NCBI GenBank assembly: GCA_949152475.1
Contig: OX424566.1
Location: 28,186,423-28,250,422 of the forward strand
DNA: 64,000 nt
Direction of reading: 5' to 3'
Source of the DNA: Terebella lapidaria
Taxonomy: Eukaryota > Annelida > Polychaeta > Terebellida > Terebellidae
In this document: positions 55,795-64,000 of the stretch, one piece after another
Position numbering within the stretch: the stretch's first letter is position 1
How the letters are laid out: every line of letters starts with the position of its first letter
Notes under the pieces: generated by a model
What the model was told of the DNA's origin: nothing
Database searches by the model: none
What the model saw: the letters and a program-made list of their open reading frames with translations, nothing else
Position numbers and translations under genes: made by a program

Positions 55795-57256
55795 TTAGCC
55801 CAAGGGCTAAGATAGGCTACCGGAAAAATGTTTAGTTTCAAACCATAACTTTTTTCATCGATATTGGCGTATTGACCTTTCAAGGTCATTGAAAGTGAAC
55901 TTTAAGATTACCATTGGAACTGCAATATGATTTCTCATTTGATACTGCCAATATTTAAGCTTTATCTTGAAGTGCTCTACGAGTTTACTCCATACAGCTC
56001 CCATTATGAAAGAAAAATGAGGTCAAGGGTCAAATTCAAGGTCATAACAATATTCACCATGCATTATTTCATATATGTTCACAATTGATTCCCAAGCCGT
56101 TAAGTTGATAACAAACAAGATATTAGCCATTTTGTGCTCCGACCCTGGAAATAAGGTCAAAGGTCGAGTTCAAGATCATGAGAATATTCTGTATATATCA
56201 TTTCCTATATGTGCACAACATATTCCCAAACTGTAGAGTCGATAACCAGATATTACACAACTGATTCCTGAGCTGTAAAGTCGATAATATGCAAGATATT
56301 AGCCGTTTTGTGCTCTGACCTTGAGAATAAGGTCAAATATTCAAGGCCACGACAAAATTCAGAATATATCATTTCTTATAGCTTCACAAATGATTCCTAA
56401 GCTGTAAAGTCGATAATAAGCGATATATTAGCCATTTTGAGCTCTTACCTCGAAAATAAGATCAAAGGTCAAATTCAAGATCGTGAGAATATTCTGAATA
56501 TATAATCTCCTATATGTGTATAACTGATTCCTGAGCTGTAAAGTCGATAATAAGCAAGATATTAGCCATTTTGTGCTCTGACCTTGAAAATGGGGTCAAA
56601 GGTCAAATTCAAGGGCATCAGAATATTTGGATTATGTCATTTCCTATGTGCACAATTGATTCCTAAGCTGTAAAGTCGATAAGCGAGATATTTGCTAATT
56701 TGTTATGTGACTTTGAAATGAGGTCAAAGGTCAAATTCAAGGTCATGCCAATAATCAGCATATATCATTTCCTATGTGTCCACAATTGATTCCTAGTCTA
56801 TAATCTCAAAAGTAAGTGAGATATTAGGCATAATGTGTCCAATTATAAAACATGAGAGTATTTAACATGGGAAAGTCCCATTTGAGTCCAGTCAAGAAAA
56901 TGAAAATGCCCACCACACGCAGACCGGCGATTCAGGGGCAACGAAACTTATATACATCACAGAGGTATATGGGGAAATCTTTTGAAACAAAAATCTCAAA
57001 ACTGCCTGAACAGTTTTTGAGAAAATGGCCGCCGAAGTCAGAAATCGGGCGTTTTTCGTTCAAAATGGCTGCCCCCATTTTGAAAAAAAAAACCGAAAAT
57101 AATAATAATAAAAAAAATACCCTCTTTTCGAAGTATTTCTAGGCATTTTTGTGCAAAATTTCAAAAAGATTCACCCATAAACTTTAAAGATAAAAATGTG
57201 GACGGACACCGACGACGACGACGGACGACGGACACAACGCCATGGTTCGGTAACCT
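55795..57256 (-). mobile_element. Reverse-oriented HINE-like copy (F)
   Basis: Begins with the inverted terminal hairpin TTAGCCCAAGGGCTAA (55795-55810) and a GGCTACCGG subterminal repeat, followed by about seven reversed 134-bp units (AGGTCAAAGGTCAAATTCAA type). It then has AAAATGGCTGCC, an ACGACGACGG microsatellite, and ends TTCGGTAACCT at 57256. The most complete stand-alone copy, 1462 bp. Confidence 0.85.
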
Positions 57257-60200
57257 AAAAATTTAACAATTACACTCTTCCGTTTCATATTATCAATGGT
57301 ACATGTTACTCAATGATTTTGAATAGCATCGAAAATTACCAAAGTGTTAGGAGTTACGATACTCATTAAATTATTGATCCTACAATCAGTCAATCAGTTA
57401 TGTAATCTAAACATTGAAAAGTGCTGATGAGCTATTAGGTGGGTCAATTTTCGAATCAGTTATGCAATGTAAGCAGCAAAGAGTGTTTGGATGACCTATT
57501 GGGTGGGTTAATGTCAGAAATAAACAAGACTTGAGTAGTCGTCAACGGGTACTTATGAAAATGCGGAATTGCTATAATAATCGATTTTACTGAACTATTG
57601 AACTTTGTTTGAATTATCAGCAATATTAGTCACGAGGGTCATGTATGTGAAACGTATATATCGGACACTTACACTGTATCCCACATATAGTCCTATATAT
57701 TATTTGTTCACGAAAATAAACAAAAATGACATTATTATATTAAATGCTTCGAATCAAGACTGTACTAGACATATTTCTGTCCATGTTTGGTGGCCTTGAA
57801 CCATCGATTTCATATTTCAAATAAATTATTTGCATTGATCGTGATTTTTTTCTGCGTAGTGTGTTTGCGGAACATAGCACATACATCTATTCCAATGTTG
57901 TTTTTTTATTTACAATAATAATAAACAAAAATGATACATTGGGAGTGTTGGTGCTCTTGAAAGTGAGAACGAGTATTTGGTGCACACGGTGCACACGGAT
58001 GCTTAACCCCCCCCCCCCCCACCGACACAGTTTAATGACACATACCAATTTTTGCAACCTTGAAAGCTCTCACTCATTTGTCCCGCTGGCATATTTGATT
58101 AATTTACCTTAAATATCACATGTACTATCATTGTATTAACCTGTCAGGGAATGCACTTTCTTGCAAACTCGATAAAAATAAAACATCGACCTTGAATCTA
58201 AAAAAAACAAACAATACGTTTAATGTTTAGCGTGCAACATCACTTCTCATCTCCTCCAATATTGTCGCACATATGTAACATCCGAACCAATGGTGTAATG
58301 CCATCAAAATATGCAGTACCTAAACAAAAATAATGAACTTCTATTCGTGAGTAAAAATAGACGGAACTTAATTCCTCCACTATATTATGTCCATATAATA
58401 TATTGTGAGGGTTCAATTTATGAGGCTCAATTTATTCGAACTTCATAGCTTTGCATTGTACCACGTATAATCTATTTTAAGCCCACAAAACCCATAAATT
58501 GCACAGGTACATCTATAACAGAATTACAGAAAAATCCATAACGCAAACATTCGCTCCGCAATAAAAGCAAACAACACAAGTCATTGACTTTCGAAGCTCA
58601 GATCTTCTGCCCCGATGCTAATTTGACAGGTTACGTGCAAGTATCCTCGCCGGCCGCACAGATACCCGTCAAGCCCACTATTTAAACTCCCGCCTTTCCA
58701 TGAAAGTATTAAAATTCAGTAGCCGACTTTATATCGTCACACATGTATACCATAATTATATGACTTTCACATGAGAATATATCATGTATAACATGTGATG
58801 CATGTTAACATGGATACGTATAACGAAACAGCTGAAGTTGGTTAAATTTGAACAATAATCCCTGGCTTGATGTTAACATCACAGGAAATGTTTTTATTAG
58901 GTATTTTCAAATACCGGTATTCAAAACAGCGTCAAAATTCACATCAAGTAGACGGAGAGTTGATCTCAATTTTAAAATGAAGTCATTATTATCACTTTTT
59001 GGTGGCTGATTTCTGCCATCGGTATTTGTTTCATTGCAATTTTTTATTGCATTTTGAAGAGCAGTCAACATGACATGAAATTAAAAAAACTTGAACAAAA
59101 CTTAACATCATAGCTTGTCGCGATACACGGCAAATATAAAACTCGCCTAATTATTTTGTATCAACAATTGATAACATTAATTTCTGCGTTGATGTGACCT
59201 AGTTTCATGCCTTGATTCAGCTAGCTTCATCGCAGCGAGAACGAACAAGAAGGACAAATAACGATGAAAAAAGCTGTATGAAATATCATGAACAGTTCAA
59301 TATCTAATAGAACAACATTCTTTTTTCACTTCTTGTCAATAAATCGTGTGTGAATTCATTCTACGCGCATGACCTGAACACAACAATAGGGCATTCGAAT
59401 AGAATTATTGTTTTTTTTTCATCCCCTCCTCACATAGTTAAAAAAAAACAACGGGCAAAAATAAACAAATAATTTTACGTCCAAACATCGATTGAACCAG
59501 GCACTAAAGACATATTACTATGACACCATGTGGGAAATAACGAAAATAACACATTTGATCTGTATTTCAAAGTGGATTACCTGAAGGCTAATTGCCATGA
59601 TAATTGAGTATCGACTCACGAGTAATCGACGAAATTCCATAGACTGTAAATATCCCCCAAAACATTTAAAAATAAACTGCTGACATTCGGGACCGGTAAT
59701 TTATGACTAGATTATCACCCGAATTGGCAGTCCAATTATACCGAGGTGATATCATTTTTCATCGATTTGAATATAGCTAGTGTGTCCCTATAGGGTGTCC
59801 TTCGCGTGGCTACTAGAAGCACGTGGGCTCATACATGTATAGGAAAAAAGGTAAAATGTACGTCTTTGGTATGTAAAACATGTTTGGAATCGACATCTCT
59901 ATTATCTACTCCATGTTCGAAGTGATTATTTTCCAATGTTTTTGAAAACAATACTGGACATCGTTCTGGTATAAAATAAACATTACCAGACCTGAAGGTA
60001 CGTACAAGGACGTGCAAACTTGGACAGCGATGTCATCAGTGACTCATTGGGAATTAGCGACATAATATCTAGACATGTCTTTTAGTCTACCCAATGTATT
60101 CGTTCAAATAAAATAAAATAAATTACTGAACCGAGTTAATTATTACTAGGTGAGGATATATATTGAGATACAAATGAATGAATGTTGGCACACGTTTACG

Positions 60201-61214
60201 TTTATTGCAAATGAAGGTACATATACAATATTTCACAATATCACAATCTTTTTCATTGTAGCAATGAAGATACTGGCCAGATATCGCATGTCAGAAATGC
60301 ACACAGTATGAGACAAATTTACCTGGATTTTTATGGCAGGATTCGCATACTGACATCATATTTGTTCGATACTCATGGATTCTAAAGTGTGAACAACTGC
60401 AATGCTCAATGCTCAACGTTCAATGCACTGCTGTGAAAATAAATTACATCTTACCAAAAAGAATAGGTCTTGTCAGATCCCATCGGATTCCAATATAAAA
60501 AGTTAATCGGGTTCAATGAAATTATCATTATTCAAGTACACCCTTCAGAATTACCAACAATATAATCCACATTTCATTCAATTTTTGTCACAAATGTTAG
60601 CATTGTATGGCGCACAACAACAGATAATTTTTTATAGATTTGTTCTCATTTGCTGTTGGTTTTTATTTGCAAATTTATGTCTGTTTTTTATTCGCCACGC
60701 TGTTTGAATAGCTCACAGGGCAATGTCCGTGACACACTTCATCAATTGGTAAACAAATTAATCATTCAATAGGGCAAGATTCGCGACAATAATTTCTCTG
60801 AAGAAATTATTTTGTGGGATTATATTCCTGAGAACAGAATCACAAGAAAAAAACACAAATATCATTACGAGTTGTGATCATTCACACCAATGAACAAAGT
60901 ACTTTATATACAACACAGTGATTTTCGAAGCGATGTCGTGATTTCTTTAACTACAACACATAAAGTCTTACATAGATTGAACTTGCTAGCAATTGAAATA
61001 TTGAATATTTTTTTCTACAACATATAAAGTCTTATATATATTGAACTTACTAGCTATTGAAAAACTATGTGTGTTTTGTGTTCAGAACCCAAATTTCGAC
61101 ATGCTAACTAAATTTCTTTGGTAGTATCAACCAAAACATCAACCAAAAATCTGAGAAGAGTCACACACCTTCCTCCTCAACACTAATTACATTCACAAAC
61201 ATTCACAAAAATGT
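57257..61214. other. Long intergenic stretch, no gene recognised
   Basis: AT-rich DNA with only short unsupported frames on both strands. A C-tract lies at about 58007-58020. TTGAACTTGCTAGCAATTGAA near 60976 and TTGAACTTACTAGCTATTGAA near 61042 (each 21 bp, shown here as similar segments around CTAGC) suggest a small local duplication of about 65 bp. No promoter or RNA gene seen. Confidence 0.5.
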
Positions 61215-62987
61215 TCAGTAATCTAAAAACAACGACTTTGCATTGCGTGGAAAGTTATATACAATTTCTCTGAAATGAGTCCGTAATTTCGATCGCAGTT
61301 CTGACCTGACGAGTCTGTAGGCAGGATCATCCGCAATATTTACATTCTCAAGAGGGTCGTTCAAGTGGTCATAGAGTTCAGCTCCCAGCACATTTTCCCA
61401 GTTATTGTGGAAGTCCCAGCGTTCATACGATGACCAGGCTCGACTAATCTGGATCCATTCTGTGTATCTGAAGCGATCCGATCGCGCAGAGTAGCCCATT
61501 CTGAGCGAGTTTCGCTTGTGCTGAGAAAAGGCGATGTCTCTTATCGTCAGATCTGACTGATCCACAAGAGGCATCAGACTCATGCCTTCTGTGCAAAGTG
61601 GAATATTGGTGGAGTTGTCGGGACATGCTGGAAGAGAGCCCAAACCAGCTGCGTCGACCAATGAAGGGAAAAGGTCAACGAGTTCAGTTAATGACCTGGA
61701 TTTCGGTCCGTTATTTGTGACACCCGGCACGTGCAGAATTAGTGGCACGTGCAGAACTTGCTCGAAGTTGCTATGTTTAGCCCACTCACCGTTCTCTCCC
61801 AGTGAAAACCCATGGTCTCCCACGAAAGCAACTATAGTTGACTCGTCCAAGCCAAGATGTTTTAGTTCATGGAGAATAACTCCAACAAGGTCATCGACAT
61901 ATGACACTGAAGCATAGTAGGCTCGTCTTAACTGGCGTGAGGTTAGAGTGGGCAATGTTTCGTTGATCGTTCCTTTATTCCTGAGGCGTTTTATGTCGAG
62001 GTATCGTCTTAGCTCAATGAAATCGTCCCAGGCAATCTCTGGCATGTCCACGGGCGCTTGTGGGTTTGATGGTGGGTCGACCAATCCTGAGGGATATAAT
62101 TTCAAGTACTCCTCCGGGAAAACGAACGGTAGATGAGGTTTGTGAAAGCCTGCAGCGACGAAAAAAGGTTGTTGACATGATTTGGCACCTGGAGAGAGAC
62201 GTCTCAGAAGATTCAGTGTGTACTCTGTCGTCTGTTCATCTTCGAGCGGGTATTCGTGTCTCTCCTTCCTGTTGACCGCTTTCCAGCTTACGCCGACAGT
62301 GGAAACACGCGACCAGTGAGGTAAATTTGGCGGCTCGTAGAAGGGGAGCGACCACGATATTGGATCGTTCTCGTGAGCGCCTTCTATCGGGTGGAAAACT
62401 TTCCCGGCACCTGCCGTCAGATAACCCCGTTCTTTGAAGAGTTGAGGCAAGGAGGTGAAGTTGCCACCGCTGTCTCTCCAACTACTATGCAAGTCCCACA
62501 CTTTAGTCGTGTGCGGTCTCCTTCCTGTCAGCATGGACGCTCTACTTGGACCACAAGAACTCCACTGAGCATAAGTTCGCTTCAAGAGGAGACTCCTCGC
62601 CGCCAAGGCGTCCAGGTTGGGCGTGTGTATAGGCGGGTTGTGGATCGGATCTGGGAAATCCTCACCATGGTATGCTGCAATTTGTGGCCGCAAATCGTCC
62701 GCAATTAGAAGTAGTACGTTCTTCCTGGAACATTTCGCGGAGTCAGTGTCCGACTGAACCTCCCATTCAGTCTCTCCCATTTGCTCCACTGTAGCTTCCA
62801 GAGATCGGACTTCGCCCAGGGTGTCCATCAGTTGAAAATTTGGGTACAAGAAAGCCATGACCAACAGCGTGGCCAGAGTTATGCTCAAAGAGGACACCCT
62901 CGTGAATTGCTTCATGCGAATCATTTCGTTCTTCTGGATAGGTTCACAGCACCAGAACTCTAAACTATCCGTTGAAGTCTCCCACAC
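61215..62987 (-). CDS. Iduronate-2-sulfatase-like protein, intronless, second copy
   Basis: 590 residues from the first Met. A start at 62924 (MIRMKQFTRVSS) would put the signal anchor SLSITLATLLVMAFLYP next to the N-terminus and is more likely. Using the long numbering, metal-binding DD is at 97-98, formylglycine cysteine C145 in SSCGPSRAS, FHKPHLPFVFPEE at 281-293, GDHGFSLGENG with D391 and H392, and AKHSNFE with K404. All active-site residues appear present. The same family as the gene at 50515-52218 by motif order, spacing and type II topology. The sequences differ throughout, so the duplication is not recent. Substrate unproven. Confidence 0.9.
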   Translation of the reverse strand: MWETSTDSLEFWCCEPIQKNEMIRMKQFTRVSSLSITLATLLVMAFLYPNFQLMDTLGEVRSLEATVEQMGETEWEVQSDTDSAKCSRKNVLLLIADDLRPQIAAYHGEDFPDPIHNPPIHTPNLDALAARSLLLKRTYAQWSSCGPSRASMLTGRRPHTTKVWDLHSSWRDSGGNFTSLPQLFKERGYLTAGAGKVFHPIEGAHENDPISWSLPFYEPPNLPHWSRVSTVGVSWKAVNRKERHEYPLEDEQTTEYTLNLLRRLSPGAKSCQQPFFVAAGFHKPHLPFVFPEEYLKLYPSGLVDPPSNPQAPVDMPEIAWDDFIELRRYLDIKRLRNKGTINETLPTLTSRQLRRAYYASVSYVDDLVGVILHELKHLGLDESTIVAFVGDHGFSLGENGEWAKHSNFEQVLHVPLILHVPGVTNNGPKSRSLTELVDLFPSLVDAAGLGSLPACPDNSTNIPLCTEGMSLMPLVDQSDLTIRDIAFSQHKRNSLRMGYSARSDRFRYTEWIQISRAWSSYERWDFHNNWENVLGAELYDHLNDPLENVNIADDPAYRLVRSELRSKLRTHFREIVYNFPRNAKSLFLDY

Positions 62988-64000
62988 GTCACCTGTTTGC
63001 CGACATGTACATAGCCGGTGTTCACGACCGTGTCACCTCAACATGAATGTGCCTCATGTTTTTGACAAGTGCTTGAAAACGCATCATCACAAACAGCTGT
63101 TCCAAATCCATTACATATAAATCATGGTCAGTCCCTGAGTAGCAGCTCCTCCCACCGTTGAATTCACTGCAATTTACATCATTTTCTTCGTGAAGCCAGT
63201 TAAGTTAGATTCGATGTGTTTTCCTTTCCTATTGAATCATCCTCTCAATGACTACTTAGCCTATTTCAGTGTATGATGATCACTCCAAGGGGTTATTAGA
63301 AATACAACCATAGGCGATATCGCCTCCCTCTTCTGCAACGCGGAAGCAAACATAACCTCGGCTATGTGGCCAATCACCCAATCATGATCGATGTCAATTG
63401 CAAATATATGCCAAATCGATTTCAAGTGAAAACTATGAAATGGCGCAGATGTTACATTGGTACAGGTAATGCTGTTTACACCATGCTGCCACGATAAGGG
63501 GGGAACATGAAAAGTTGCCATTTCGGACGGACGCTGGAGAAAAACAAGTGTGCGTTTAGTGACCCCTCGACCACTGGCAACTCATCCCGCCTGGTACCTT
63601 GTATTGTCTGGCGGGGGTTGGGGGGGGGGGGGGGGGCGGGGTCGAGAAGTATCAGATTAAGGTATGGGTGACTGAGTAGGTCAACATGGTCAACGGATAA
63701 AATGCGTAGTAATCAATTTTTGGCATTCGATTTTTTTTCTGGCCGAATATTCTGTTTGAACACGTGATCAATGTTATATTAATGCCATATCAATACTATA
63801 TATATACTATATACTATCCCCAATGTGTAAAAAAAAGTAAAGAGCTGCAATCCCACTCAAATGTGTGAGCAGCTATATATACTCCTGTGGTGAAAACCAC
63901 GTATTAAAAATGAATCCTAAATGCTAAATGGCCACTCCCGAATTGACGAAGGCCCTACGAGGGAAGTTACAACCAAACGGCTGTATTGTCTCTGGCCCTA
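62988..64000. other. 5' flank of the second sulfatase gene
   Basis: No coding region recognised. A G-rich tract lies at about 63613-63640. The short minus-strand frame at 63261-63521 resembles nothing known. Confidence 0.4.

Noticed and set aside
62373-62708. Plus-strand frames over the sulfatase genes
   Set aside because: Shadows of the minus-strand sulfatase; no motifs of their own.

Overview
The window is animal nuclear DNA, most likely from a marine invertebrate. It has a many-exon gene with GT..AG introns of 100-400 bp, no operons, a very high repeat load and a fibrinogen-related lectin gene. TACATGTA-like words are common. I cannot fix the phylum from sequence alone; mollusc, brachiopod, hemichordate and amphioxus all remain possible.

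Positions 1-32.7 kb are dominated by one plus-strand gene, an ABCA2-type lipid transporter that enters from upstream of the window. I could place 47 coding exons (2643-30780) whose splice phases all agree, encoding about 2571 residues: most of the first extracellular domain, the rest of TMD1, NBD1, a long Ser/Arg-rich linker, TMD2, NBD2 and the C-terminus. Two large introns hold foreign material. One carries a nearly intact DIRS-type tyrosine-recombinase retrotransposon (about 5307-11873). The other carries a complete three-exon gene for a secreted fibrinogen-domain protein on the opposite strand (16269-17582). Smaller introns carry short relics of DIRS ends.

Positions 33.0-46.8 kb form a nested stack of mobile elements. 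The host is a second, internally deleted and duplicated DIRS element (33008 to about 46805). A TA-flanked inverted-repeat transposon (33532-34454) sits in its gag region. Near its right end is a 5.3 kb cluster of mutually nested elements (41502-46777). These resemble Helentron-derived HINE/DINE-1 elements: short subterminal inverted repeats, a CGTC microsatellite, arrays of a 134-bp unit and a 3' hairpin. Each 134-bp unit carries several nuclear-receptor half-sites.

Positions 46.8-64 kb hold two intronless minus-strand genes for iduronate-2-sulfatase-like proteins with N-terminal signal anchors (50515-52218 and 61215-62987). Between and around them lie a 48.3-49.4 kb DNA transposon, two reverse-oriented HINE-like copies, a LINE 3' fragment and AT-rich DNA without recognisable genes. 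The host genes show no shared pathway. The strongest biological interest lies in the mobile elements: conserved intron signals in DIRS gag, circular-junction structure, nested insertion, and a dispersed array of receptor-type motifs.
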